Part shown: one piece after another, positions 10,422-25,400 of the stretch | How positions within the stretch are numbered: the first letter of the stretch is position 1 | How the letters are laid out: every line of letters begins with the position of its first letter | Program-made: the position numbers and the translations under genes | Assembly (NCBI GenBank): GCA_032622095.1 | Contig: CP136061.1 | Coordinates: 219,262,373-219,326,372 of the forward strand | Direction: 5' to 3' | Origin: Siphonodentalium dalli | Lineage: Eukaryota; Mollusca; Scaphopoda; Gadilida; Siphonodentaliidae | Length of the DNA: 64,000 nucleotides | The notes under the pieces: model-generated | The model's input: only the letters and a program-made list of their open reading frames with translations | Told to the model about the DNA's origin: nothing | Databases searched by the model: none

Positions 10422-13400
10422 CTGGATGGAATAAAGTATATATTAACCCTTGCTAAACTAAATGGATTATCCCACTAATGAATAAAATTATGCATTGAAA
10501 TGGTTTATTACTCATCTGGAGGGGTTTTCAGGAAAAATAAGCAGATGACAGATAATACAAGTATAGGAGGAGTCCTATTTATTGGAGGGAAATGTCCAGA
10601 TAATAAGTTCAACTTCAATATATCCACAGAGCTCAAGTTTCCTCTTTCAATTGGTATGCAATATATAGATCCAAGAAATATGTGTCCCTTTGAGTGCCAG
10701 GGGCCGATCTCATCGGCCCTAAACCTACAAAATAAGTCTGTTAAAGAATATAAGAAAAAATTATTAAAATTGTAAAAAAAAATTAAAAAAAAATTGTTAG
10801 GCCAATGCCTTCTCTTATATATGCGAGGCGACCTATGGTCGACTCGCATATATAAGAGAATGCATTGGCACAGGGTATATGGGTTGATCCAAAAATCGAC
10901 CTGGCACTCAAAGGGTTAAACGGATGCATGGCCTTCACAACGGGTTAATGTTAAATAAAATAAATGTTATACAAGTTTGTAAAACAACAATCCTTCCATG
11001 ACTGGAGCTTCCTGAACTTTTGTGAAAACCCTGTGCCAATGCAGTCTATTATATATGGGAGTCTCCCATAGGGAGCCTTGACTAAAAAAGAGAATACATT
11101 TGCCGAACAATATTTACCTTAACCTAGTAAGCGATTGCATTCTCTTATATATGCAAGGGCTCCCATGGGAGACTCACATATATAAGAGAATACACTGACA
11201 CATGGTCTTAAAAGCTCATCGGCCCTAATTTACGGTCTGTAAAATCGGCCCTAAAAAAATATTTAAAAAAATATATATATATATATATATTTTTGGGTTG
11301 AATTTTTATTGGGTATACTTAAGCATGCTATAGCGAATTTAAAAACAAACTGGATAAAACCTTAGGGGCATGTTATAACTCAAAACTATCACCAAATATT
11401 CATAGTAATAATTTTGATGCCCATGAAAAACGTAAGATTCCCTGGCACTAAACCTACAAAATGAGTCTGTTAAAGAATATAAGAAAAAATTATTAAAATT
11501 GTAAAAATTTGTAAAAAATAATAACAAATGATGAAAACTTGTTAGGCCAATGCATTCTCTTATATATGCGAGGCGACTTGTGGTCGACTCGCAAATATAA
11601 GAGAATGCATTGGCACAGGGTATATGGGTTGATACAAAAATCGGACCTGAAAGGGTTAAGGCCAAATAAGTAAAAATTCTATGTTCTCAGGCACCTCCCT
11701 TGTCACTGAATATTTCTTTAAAAAGCCTAGTCGAACATTTTTTCATTTTCTATTAGAAATATTGGAATTAAACAAAGATTTTTTTTTTATTTCTGAGTAT
11801 GTAAATATAAAAATAAATACACTCCCTCATCTCAAGATTGAGATATAATTTCAGAGATATTTCATTTTAATGGCCTAATAACTACATGTGAAAATACCAG
11901 ATAGATCGACTTCCCTAGTCAAACAAGGGCTGTAACTGTGGTAAAATTGAATGGACGAAACCCGTATTATGAGCGTATCCTTTACCGTATGCTGGCCTAT
12001 CGCCATGTCAAAGCACAACTAAATCTAAAGATCCATGCTCGAACTACACGCTGAAATGTTTGTAGACAGACAAAATTCCCAAATTTGCAAGTCAAACAAG
12101 GGCCGTAACAGGTAAATATGAATGGCAAAACCTGTAGTAAGACAGTATCCTTTCCCCCCAATCTCTGCTATCACCATGTCAAAGGACAACAAAATCTGAT
12201 AACACCCGAGTTACAAGCTGAAATGTTCGCACAGACACAAAATTCCCCAATATGCAAGTCGAACAAGGGTTGTAACTCTGGTAAAAATTAAATGGACGAA
12301 ACCCAGTTTGTGGATATCCTTTCCTCCAATCTGTGCTATAATTATCAATAGAGGATTTCTAATAAGTCACAATTCTACCCAAAATTTATGAACTTCGAGC
12401 ACTAAATTTTATTTGAGCCGAGCTTTAGCAAAGCTCGAATCAAATTTAGTGCAAGAGGTTAATAAATTGTGATGAATTTGAGATCCATTTGATCATATAA
12501 TCACATTTTAGCAAGGACAAACAATCTCGAAACAACTTTGGTTAAAAAATTAATATTGATTGCATTATCACAACCAAAGAGGAAGTACAGACACCTTCAA
12601 GAAAAAATATAGTTCCATTTTAAATGTGTCTTGTATCACTTATAAACAAAATCTTTGAAGACAAATTTACTACAATACTATTGCGCTATGTACATTATAG
12701 AATTTGTGTTGTTTTCTTACAATTATAAATAACTTTAAAAAGAGAACTAACACAAAAAAGTGTTTAAGAAGTCGCATCAAATAAAATTTGTCTCCAAACT
12801 TTTTGTTTATAGTTCATAACCTTAATTCAAACAAAGAGTTATTTCTTATAATTTAATCACAGTATTGGTTAAAAACATCCAGATTTCACCGATATATTTC
12901 CATAAAATTGAAACATGCTTCGCTATCACCAAACACAGGTATGTCAATCACACATCCAGTTGAAGAGAAACTTCATTTTGATCATTGTCCCCCAATTTCA
13001 ATCAACAATTCTGGCATCGTGCAAACACGTCCATGGCCACCTGTGCTTTCTAAGAGTGACCTACACTGATTAAAGTTATCGTGGAATAACCTTAATAGCT
13101 AATTAAGTGATAACCAATTGTTTTACAGTATTTTGTGAATTGACAACTTATGATTAAATTATTCCTTACCCATTCCATGATTGGAGCTTCCTGAAATTTT
13201 GCGAAAACCCTGTGCCAATGCATTCTCTTATATATGCGAGTCTCCCATAGGTAGCCTTGCATATAGAATACATTGGCCTAACAATATTTACCTTGACCTT
13301 GTAAGCCAGTGCATTCTCTTATATATATGCAAGGCTCCATATGGGAGACTCCCATATATAAGAGAATGCACTGGCACAGGATCTTTAATGCTGCACCAGC

Positions 13401-16400
13401 GCATCTCCCATCATGAAAGGGTTAAATAACACCCACAATTGACTTGAAATAGTTTTCTAACTTAATGGCATTTGTAATTCTGGTTGCCATGTTAAATTTT
13501 TTATGTAAATTGGTGCAGCTGGTATTCAATTCTTGAGATAGCATCACTGGAATTAAAACTGATTTCCGATCTCTCTCTCACTCTCTCAGGAGTATATATA
13601 TATGTGAGGCTCCCTATGAGAGACTCGCATATCTAAGAGAATGCACTGACACAGGATCTTTTATGCTCCACCAGCACAACATTAATGTCATGAAAGGGTT
13701 AATATCCCATACTATACTCACTAGGTCCAACATGGTTTTCGACAACAAAGCAATCTAATGATCCATTATCCTTCATTACAACATCGAAACTATGCTTCTT
13801 CCTCATATGCTGGAGAAGATTTGTCCTCTTAGGGTTCATATATCGGCACAGAACACAAGAATAAACATGAGTAGGCGGAGCATGCTCCTGGCTATTATGT
13901 CTCCTCATATGAACAAGTAAATTCTTCTTCTGTGAAGTCCTGAAGTCACAAACAACACAACTAAACTCTGTCCCATCGTTCGGCGGCATGATACTTTTAT
14001 GCTGTCCATACAAGTGTTTATAGAGATTTATCAACTTGGTGAATTTCATAGTGCAGTGATTGCAGGCGAATATTTTCTCTTGGCTGGAATAATCAGCTTT
14101 CTCAATTAATTCATCATCTGGAGAATCTTTGAATTCAGGTTTCATTCTAGAACTTGCCCTAGATGCTCTGGGTTCTATTGGAAGGTCGTGCTGATTCCTC
14201 ATGTGACGTAAAACATGCTCTTTCTGCTTTGCGGCATATTCACACATTCCACACTTGAACGGTTTCATTTGGGAATGAACTAACAAGTGTCGATTCAGCC
14301 GACTCTCACAGTCAGTCACGAAACTACATTGGCTACAAAATAACTTAAGTTCGGGTCCGGCTGAATGGAATTTCATATGTTGTTTAAGGTCACGTTTAGA
14401 CACCGCTATAAAGTCGCATTCCTCACAAGAGAATGTTTCCAATGATTTGTCATTAACTTCCTTGGGCATGTGTCTCCTTTTGAGATGTACTTTTAAATCC
14501 GGGTTTTCATTTGCGCAAATGTAGTCACATAGAGGGCATTGAATCGCCTTTTTCTGAAAATAGAAATGCAAAAGACAATTTATATAAGTCAGCTAGCAGC
14601 ATTTTGCATCAACATTGACAGAATATCATATTATGATTCACTCCACAATTAGTTTTAGTAGAATATACTTCCCTAAAGACTACATATCAGGCCTCAACAT
14701 TTGGTGCTGGACATTTGCAGAATGAGGTCCCCAGAGGGTTATTTTAGTGATGCTACCCCGCAAAGTGGGCTAGCATCACCAAATTCATCCTCTGGGGGAG
14801 GGGGCTCATTCTGCATGGCCTCATCTGCTATGGGAGACCTAGACACAGATTTAGGTTCCCAGATGGTGACTATGTTGATGGGCACCCACTGGGCACCTCA
14901 ATTATGCATTATATTGTCTGCCAAATTGCGGATATAGAGAAACTAAAAAAACATGTTAATTTGATAATAAATATACTTTACATTCCTAAGCTGATAAAGC
15001 AGAATGTTGTGATGCTAGCCTATTGTGCGGGTTAGCATCACTAAATTCAGCCTCTGGGGACTCATTCTGAAAATGTCCAGCACCATAGTTTGAGGCCTGC
15101 TAGATATACATGTATTGTTCTAGGTAATCATAGACTGCCATGAGGTATGAGAACTGCAACCCAATTTACAGAGTCCATTAAATATAATATTGTGTCTACA
15201 AATATAACATCTTGATAACATCGCTGGTTCACTGTCAGTTAATATGTTTAAAGCTTGAGCATACATAACCTCATTCAAGTGAGAAAAAATGGTGTGTAAT
15301 AAGGTGAAGTACAGGTACAGCAGTAATACAAAAAGTGTCACACTGGAATATCTGTTCTATATGTATATGTATAAATTTCATAAGCATGCAGACAGCAAGC
15401 TTTAAATAGTGTGTCTGTCATTTGCAGAATGAGGTCCTCAGAGGATGAATTCAGTGACTCTACCCCGCACAGCGGGCTAGCATCACTAAGTTCACCTTCT
15501 GTGGACCTCATTCTGCTTAGGCCTTGGAAGTATCTATGATCTCAAATTAACATTGTTTTTAGTTACTATTTCCCTTCTGTTCAGTTTCTGTATCCCTTAA
15601 TTTGCATAAGATAAAATGCATTAACCCTTTACCCAACAGAATGGCCCTGTGCCAATGCATTCTCTTATATATGCGAGTCGACCATAGGTCGCCTCGCATA
15701 TATAAGAGAATGCATTGGCTTAACACATTAAAAATTATAAAATTGTTAAAGAATGTAAGAAAAAATGGTAAAAAGTGTTAAAAAAAAGGTTTTTTTTAGG
15801 CCAATGCATTCTCTTATATATGCAAGGCGATCTATGGTCGACTCGCATATATAAGAGAATGCATTGGCACAGGGCATAACTGTAACTATCACAATGTGGT
15901 CAAGGAGCCGGTTCCAATGATATCCATATGTGTATGGTTCTATTGAGACAGACCGAAGATATTTTAGGCTGTTGAAGCTTTATTTGGCCGGTTTTGGCCG
16001 GTTTGTTGGGTAAAGGGTTAACAAGGTGACTAATGGGTCAACATCACCAAGTTCAACTCGGGAACTTCAATCTGATCCTAGGTCTCCCATAGCAGATGAG
16101 GCCTTAGCAGAATGAGGTTCCCAGAGGGTGAATTTGATGATGCTCGTCTTCCAGGCAGGATAGCGTCACTAAATTCACCCTCTGGGAAACTCATTCTGCA
16201 AAGGACAGACACACAATTTCAAGGTTTGGCAGACAGGCTTGTGTCATGAGCAACTGACTCCTAGTTATCTGCCTTGTTAAACAATTGATAATATTTCCAC
16301 AATGCAAATAATTTACCCCAAAGAAACTATTTATGAGAACATGAGGATAACATGCGTCAATGTCAATTTGCTATTGATCCCACCTCATGTTTGTATTTAA

Positions 16401-19400
16401 GATGCCTTTCCAGATGTATTTTCTGCCTGAATGCCAAGTCACACTTGGAGCACTTGAATCTTCTGACGTCCATATGAGAATTGAGGTGGCGTTTGAGATT
16501 ACTGCTAGCGGCCGTCATATAGCCACATTCTGGGCACTGATGGGGCTTCACATCTGGAAGTACAATTTGTCATACTTCAACCCTTAAAGACATATTGTGG
16601 GCTTACTCCAGTTAAAAACTATTAAGTTAGTACCCAGACTGTATCCCAACTGGAAGAATGTATCAATCAATTAAGCTTGTCGACAATCACAGCCACAGAC
16701 TGTACCATTTCAGAGAAAACAATGTCTGAACTACACATAAAAGTAAATAGATATTTTAGCCCTTAATTCGTGATGAATATCGGTTGATAAACATAGCACA
16801 TTATAGCGGCAATGATTATAGTGATGAAAGTCACTGAATATAATTTCCTTATAAAATGACGCTGTTTCTATCTAGTTTGGAAATAAAATTTAGGAAAATA
16901 TCAATTTTGGGCCAGAGGAGATTTTCTCATTCAGTTCTAAAAGTATATATTGGAATGGTCCATTCTTCATGTTCAGGAATATTAAATAATATGTGCACAG
17001 GGCTCGATTTAACTGGATTCGCATCACAATTTGCAATGCTGACCAATTTACAATGAAAAAACATGTATTGGTAGGGATACAAACCTACCCAGTGTAGCAA
17101 AATGCTATACACATTTAAAACATTAAATCGACCCTTGTATGAACAGACAACAGGCAGAGAAACACCCAATGCATTCACATTCATTCATTTGTAGGAATGC
17201 TCATTCAATCGTAAGCTGTTCATTTGACTTATATCCCTAAAATGAATGAATGGGAAAGAAGTAATACTCTTCAGCAAGTGTCCAGTTATCAAAAGAGTTA
17301 TAGTCTGAAAGCTTCCTTCATTTTTGAAATATCCCTAATGCACACTTACAGAGACTTTGATGACTTCGCTAATGCATTATTTTTTGCTTAGTCCAGTAAA
17401 CATGCATACTATCAGAAAGATTGTACTGCATTAGGCCCAATAAATAATGAAAGTGTCAATGACACTGTAACTCAACTTGAAGATGGGATAATGTCATACA
17501 TTACAGTCAATGGAGCGATAATGAGTGCAAAAAGTTTAAAGATATATGTAATACCAGAGGTCAACCCGAAGAGCCATATGACATTTGGGATCAATTGGAT
17601 AAAAGATGTTGGCTATAGGACATGCCAAAGTATTATGCAAAGAGTAAAATTCAAGACTGTTTTGATCACATATTGTTTAAATTCGATAGCTCCCATCTAG
17701 AAGTGATCTTGAACATGCCTGTAAATATTCAAAACAATTTCTCCAATAAATGCCGGCTGTAGGCTGTGCGAATGGATTTAAATATAAAATCAAAGAGGGC
17801 CACCAGTGGTCACCCCGAAGATCCATATGAAGTTTGGTGACAATCGGATGAGGGATGCCGTCTATAGGGTGTGGCAAAGGATTTACTCATGCAAAGAGTA
17901 AAATCAAAGATGGCTGCTGGCGTCCATGTTTTTTAATGAAATTCAGAAAAATTTGATGGCTCGCATCTAGCAGTAACCCAGAACATCCATATGAAGTTTG
18001 GTGACATTCGAATGAGGGATGTGGTCATGCAAAGAGTAAAATCCAAGATGGCTTTGAATCCAAAATTCAAATTTGATAGCTCCCATTATAGTAGTCATTG
18101 CAGTGATTTTGGAGGCTGAACCTAGAATTTTTTTTTATAAAGTAAGTTTTGTTGTCATCTTGACCGGGAATGTTTGGACAACAATATATCAAAAATCCGC
18201 TAAAATCCGCTTTGGGGAATTTTTTTTACAGTCATTTGAATACAGGGCGTTTCGTCATTATGCCACAAAATTTTGTATTGCAGATAAACACAAACAGTTT
18301 ACTTGTGTTAGCTCGCAAACCAACTATGCGTGGCAAGTTCGCATGGATAATTGTCATACGATGATATGATAGCATGAGCCACTACAGTGTAAGCCATATG
18401 TACCCCCACTAATAAAGAGTGGTGAGTAGAACGCCAATGCATGCGTGCGCACCACACATAAAGAGCATTCTATGAGCGTAGGAGGACAAAACTGCAATAA
18501 GCCATGTGTGCGCTCCAGTAATAAAGAGCGTTATCATAGAACGGCATAACGCACTTCACTGCAGTTGTGCAAGCTGTAGGTCGCATTTTTCAGTTATTTC
18601 TCATTTATCACTTCGATTTTATATCTTTAATTGTGAAAGTAGTAAAAGTAGCTTTTTTAGGAGTCGAAAACACGTTTCCTGTTGAAACCTAACGGTGACA
18701 ACGTACGCAGGAGATTTGTGCTCACATAGGTTGTTTTGGTTAATTTGATTGCTTCATTCGTTGTTCTCGTGTTCTGTTTCATTATTGCATATTTATTCTC
18801 GCCCTATTTCATTTCTCATTGTTGATAATGGATGACAATTGTCCCGTCGGTGAGGAGCTTGACCCAACTGAAGACCTCTGTGTCATATGTGGTTTTGGTT
18901 TTGTTAATGATCCACCGGTAAAGGTGGGGGCAAATGGTATTGGGACTCTCATAAGCTTTTGTGGACAACGGGGGCGACCTAAGTTGAAACAATACATCAC
19001 CGAGCGCAGCCAGGTGATGCCTGTCGACAACATGCTGGTGCATGCAGGTTGCCGGAGATATTTTACCGACACAAAAAGAAAGACAAGAGAATTTGGTGGT
19101 TTCAGAAGTGAAAAGACTACGATCTGGTGCAACGCCAATCAATACAGCAGAATACTGCTTAATATGTGGAGTTCCTACTAGCACTGATGTTAGACACCCA
19201 GGTAGATCCACACCAATGAGCAAAGTAGAGACCCTCCCTTTCAGGGACAAGCTCTTACAATGGTGTGCGCATATACAGGATGCTTTAGCATATGACGTGG
19301 AGAAGCGCCTTCAAGGGTGCATTGACTTGGTAGCAGCAGAGGCCGTTTACCACCACAGATGTCTGACTCGATTCTTGCAAGGCAAGGATGTGAATCAACC

Positions 19401-22400
19401 CGAGAAAGGAAAAGCAGGTTGAAGATCAGATCAGGGTACGCAATATTGGTTCGAAAAGATTTGTACTTAGCTCGAGACAGAAGCTGGTGCTGAATTATAC
19501 ACTGTTAGTGAGTTACATTCCAGAATGGTTGAATTCGCAGGCGAGTCAGAGGTTTATACTATTAAAAGTTTGAAAGGTAACTTAGAGGAATACTATGCAG
19601 AATTCATATTCTTCGCTGAGGTTAAGGGACGGAAGGATGTCGTTTGTTTTCGAAATATGGCCAAACTCATTATAAATGAAAAGTGGTACACTGATAAAAA
19701 ATAGGATTTAGATGCCGAAGCAGACAGGATTGTCTTGACAGCAGAAAGAATAATAAAAGCACAAATAAGATTACAGTCGCGAATCGTACCCATCCAGTGA
19801 TGCTATATCTAGTATTAGTCGGGGGAGAAATTGGATCCCGAGTCACCTGCAAAGCCTACTAAAGATTTTAATTCCATCCGATATAAAGCAGAATAGTATA
19901 GGCCATTCCATTGTGCAGGGCGCACGTCCATGTTCGGTTATAGCACCAACAATGTTTGGACTGGGCGTAGAAATGGACCATGTGTTTGGTTCCAAATGGC
20001 TAGTGAACGAGTTATCCCGGTTGGGATTCTCTGTTACTCACGATGAAGTTGAGAGGTACAAGCAATCCGTCATTCAGACCGAAACACCCAGTCAAATACT
20101 AACTGACTATGCACCCAGTGCCATCGTTCAGTGGGTGGCCGTGTCGACCACAACATAGCAACTCTGTGGCAGGGGGACCTTCTATGGAATGGGGATGGTT
20201 GCAATATCTGCACTCACGAATCAATCAGCACTGAGCAAGTCGCGTGTGACCATGAGACAAAAGCGGTTGAGGGTTGATGAGCTCGTGAAGGTTACGGAGT
20301 GTCCATCTTCCAATATGTTGATGTTATTGGCAAAGGAATTTCCAATATCAAACTGAAACCTCTTATTCGTTTGGCCACACCCTATACCCTCCCATTTGAC
20401 CTCAGCACAGATCTGCTGTGGCACTCAGAATGCTTTTTCAGTAAGAGTGAAAAACCTAGCGCGAACTGGTCAGGTTTCATGCAAAGTGATTACTCGCAGG
20501 ACGACACTCTGACCGCTGAGAAATCAGATGTTCTGTTCCTTCCCATCATCGATCTGATTCCGTCAGATGACGATTGCATTTATTCTACACTCATTTATGT
20601 TGAGGAACAGGCATGTAGATTGAACATCCACACGCCATGTATCACTTTCGACCAGAGTTTGCATCACATGGAAGAAACGTCAGAGTTATCGCGGACGATA
20701 CAGATAAGATTATTCTTTTGATCCATCACTGGAAATCGAACATGGCCGTCATATTTTTTCAATCTGATGCTCGGAAATCTGGCAAAGGCAGTGCTGCCAT
20801 ATGGCGAATCAGTGACATCGTGCGCAAGGCTGGACAGTTCACAACTTCCCATATCCTGTTTGCACGTATGCATGGGGAGGCTGTGACACCACCTCTGCAA
20901 TATTCGGACATGGGAAAACAAGTATCGCCAGAAAGATAAACGAGTCTGCTGAAGTTCGCAAAATATCATTACTCATGTAGGAGTCTAGTGCTAATCAGAA
21001 TGACTTTGAAGAGGCCGGCATGCGGCTTTTCGTTGTAGTGTGTAGTGGTAAGAAAGAAGACTCACTAAATACACTTCGGTATGCGAAGTTTATGGATATA
21101 GTATCTTCTAGCAAGACTGCGTTAGAGCCCCAAAAACTCCCACCAACAGAACAAGCAGCATACTATCACAGTCTCAGAGTTCCTCTCCAGGTGATGATTT
21201 GGAGAGCACTGAATAACGACGTATTGAATGCTGAGATATGGGGTTGGGAACGTCGTGGTGTGCATCTTGCCCCAGTCATGACTGACCAGAATGCAGGCCC
21301 AGACGAATTGCTCAAGTTTGTATGGTGCAAATATAAGATGTCATAAAAAAAACCATGTGACACCAATGTGTGTACATGTTGCAAACATGGTCTGAAATGT
21401 GTTATCGCTTGTGGAGATTGTCGTGGAGAGGGCTGCATGAATTCAGAAGGGGTTCTGATAGGAGATGACGAGGATGAGGTCTGAGTATATTGATATATTT
21501 GACACACAAGTACTGAAATCATGAAGCATTTCTTATTCTGGTCATCACTGGCCGATTTCCATCAACAAAATAAACAAAAGAAATAATTGTAATTTTGACT
21601 CTCTGTGACTGATATTTGGTCAATGTGACTCCCGTGGAATCCTCTGTCAAACATGGTGACATTTGTTTGAGAGCAATCTCATTACCCCTACCTCACAACG
21701 GACTAATTAATGCTGATTGGGGAATATTTCTAATTTTTGGCCGCCATCTTGGACGCCATCTTGAATCCTGAATTTTCCCCAAGGCGGATTTTAGATATGT
21801 TATTCCTGATACTTTTCCACACAAAATGAGACCAAAACCAGCTTTATAACAATTTTTTCGGGGTTCAACCTCCCGACGACCACACTATTAAGAGAAAATC
21901 TAAAACATGCCTATTAATTTTCAAAACAATTCTCCAATAAATGCAGGGTGCAGGGTGTGGCGATAAATTAAAATATGAAATCCAAGATGGTTGCTGGCAG
22001 CCATGTTTGTGAATAAATATCAGAAAAAATTGATGGCTCCCATCAATATGTCACCCCGAAGATACATTTGAAGTTTGGTGACGATCTGATGAGGGATGTG
22101 CTCTGTAGGGTGTGTGCCGAAAGATTTAGTCATGCAAACATTAAAATCCATGTTTTTCAATGAAATTCATAAAAATTTGATGACTCCCATCTAGTGGTCA
22201 TTCAAAAGATCCATATGAAGTTTTGTGATGATCGGATGAGGGATGTGGTCTGTAGGGTGTGCCAAAGGTTTAGTCATGCAAAAAGCAAAATGGGGATTTT
22301 ACTTAAATTCTGTGGTGCGATTGTGTGCAAGCTCTAAATAAAATTGAAGGACGATTAGCCATTAGTGCTAAAGTCTATTTTTCATGTTTGTATTCATAGC

Positions 22401-25400
22401 TGAACCAATATGCATTTTGGTTTTGGGTCCAAACTGTAACTGGCTGCAGCCAGCTGTACCAATGAACAATCTAGCATGCCCTCACCTAAATGCTTCTTCC
22501 TGTGTTTGATACAATTATCCTTTTTTGCTGTGATATAATCGCAGTCCTCACATCGAAACAGTCCATTCTCTTCAACAATAACTCCATCACTCACCTAAAA
22601 TAGTAGACAAATACAAAGTACTGAGAGATAATTTTCTGAATTAACCCTTTCTTTACTAAATAGATTCTCCCATTCAGTTATGAGGTATACATTGGAAGAG
22701 TCTATTATTCATTTGGAGGGGTGTTTAGGTAATAAAATTAGAGGACATCAGAAAAACAGATAATACAAGGCTTAGAGCAGAATGATTCCTATTCATTGGT
22801 GGGAAAAGTTCAGATAATAAGTTCAACAAATATTTGTTGAACTTATTATCTGAACAATTCCAATGAGAACTACTAGTCAATTTTAGAATAGAAAAGGCTA
22901 AAAGGGTTGGCCAAGTTTGCATGTCTGAGATTAGTCAAAATTATCATGACACCTTGTTGGAAAGCTCTATTCTAAAAGGAAAACGTACAACAAAGTTTCT
23001 ATATAGTTGTCTATATAACCCATTTTGTTAACTAAACATATGTTCCATATAACTGTGTCCCTGCACATGTACTTGATCAACCATGATAAAGATAACTGGA
23101 TATTGTCAGGATGCTCCAGACAATCATTCACCTGGAGGCTTTCCTGTAAGGAATCTATTTCAATTAAGCTTTCAAGTAATGTATAATAATTTGACAATCG
23201 AATATTGACATACATCTTATTTATATTAATTTATAGTCTAAAACTACTGGTAAAGTATAAATATATTGAAAATAAGCATCTCTAAAGATGGATAACTTAC
23301 CAAGAATGATTAAACATGTGTTCCTCTACTACAGTAATGCCCTAACTAATCGACTCCTTGATCACAGCAGAATTATGAGTAACTTTTCAGGATTTAGTCA
23401 GAACTTTGGCTTGTTGCCATTCATCGGAAAGCTCTCATTGAGAGCTTTCCAATGAATGGCAACAAGCCATATTTCCGACTAAATCCTGAAAAGTTACCCA
23501 TAATTCTGCTGTGATTAAGGATCGATTAATTAGAGCATTACTGTACATATAGCTTTTTATCAAACACATTGTTCCTTGTTTGTGTTTTAGTATTTACTAT
23601 TTATAAATAATGTTTGTATTAGGGATGGGATGATATCCCGATACGACTTAACAAGATATGTGCGCTGATTTGAAGCCACAACTATTGCAGTATCATGGTA
23701 TACTTCAATTTCTATATACTTTGCAAGCCTTGAAATAGTGTGTCTGTCATTCACAGAATGAGGTCCCCAGAGAGTGACTTTAGAAATGCTACCCTGCACA
23801 GTGGGCTAGCATCACCAAATTCACCCTCTGGGGACCTCATCTTCTGGGAAGTATCTATAGTCTTAAATTAACATTGTTTTTAGTTACTTTTTCACTTCTG
23901 TTCAGTTTCTATATCCCTTAATTGGCTGATGATAAAATTCACAATCAAGGCGACAAATGGGTGAACATCACCAACTTCAATTGGGGAACTTCAATCTGAT
24001 CCTAGGTCTCCCATAGCAGTTGACACCTCAGCAGAGTGAGGTTCCCAGAGGGTGAATTTGGTTACACAAGCCCACCATGCGGGAGAGCATCACTACAATT
24101 CACCCTCAGGGGACCTCATTCTGTAAATCTCCATTTCAAGGATTGGCTGTAATTCCTATATACTCTGTCTCAAACTCATGCATATCGGCGAACATTTAAT
24201 GAAAAGGAAACTCACACAGTTAGATACCAATGATCACTGAAGTCTTTGTGACAATGAAGCAGAGATACAAGAGACACACATGTTCCATCGGTATGTATTC
24301 ATGGCCATCACATTTCAAATGTAATCGTCTTTTGAAGTGGTCACTACATTTTTGCTCCATAAGGTACCGGTATACTGAGTGCTTGCTAGTTTAACAGAAG
24401 TTTCTCCCGTGACAAAATAATGTATAAATAAAGAAATTTATCAGGCATGGACACGAAGAGTTTTATCCGCAGCCAACATTTTTAACAAATTAATAATAAG
24501 GCTAGGTCGAGATTTTTATCAGAACGTGACTCTTGCATCAACATAAATATTGAATCACAGTATAAAAATATTATCCCATCCCTAGCTTGTTTATCACTTT
24601 CATGATGGGAGCCGCGATGGTGCAGCAATAAAGATTCTGTGCCAATTCATTCTCTTATATATGCAAGTCTCCCAGAGAATGCACTGTCAACCCCAAAAGT
24701 GTAACAAATCTTCTCAACCATAGCTGACCTTCATAGTACGTCTTGATTATCACACAATAATGTGATCGCCATCTACTTGTTCTCTATTGTGTATATGGCG
24801 TGCCAGGAAGACGGCCTATATTGGCCATGCCACTCCTGCGCAAATTATCAGGACAGATTATTATGTTTTTGTATTATGTAATAATTTGTGCAAATAAACA
24901 ATCCAATTCAAGGTAAATATTGTTAGGCCAATGCATTCTCTTATATATGTGAGGCACCCTATGGGAGACTCACATATATAAGAGAATGCATTGGCACAGG
25001 GTTTTCGCAAAATTTCAGGAAGCTCCAGTCATGAATGAGATATAATGGAGAAAATGAAAGTGTGTACAAAATGTACACAAAATCTGAAACATTGACTTAC
25101 TTTAGGTGGTAATTTTGGTCCTGGTCTGCGGTAATTTTTTATTTCTGTTCCGGCAGGTAAGCTAACGAATATGAGCTCATCTTTTGTTCCGGCTTCATCA
25201 TCTTCAAATGTCAGTTTTGTGTGGATTGTTTCCTGTGCTGAATCTTTGGACAGACTTTTCTCAACTGTCGGAGTTTGAGTGGACATTGAAAGGTTGAGAT
25301 GATCACTTGATTGTGTTGATGTTGATTGAGGAACTTCTGTATCCATGGGGACCAAAATGGTTGAGGTAGCAGATGATGCAGTTGATGTGATATTTATGTG

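Noticed and set aside
17448-22300. Regular repeats as a CRISPR array
   Set aside because: Units are about 165 bp, diverged and without unique spacers, in an animal intron.
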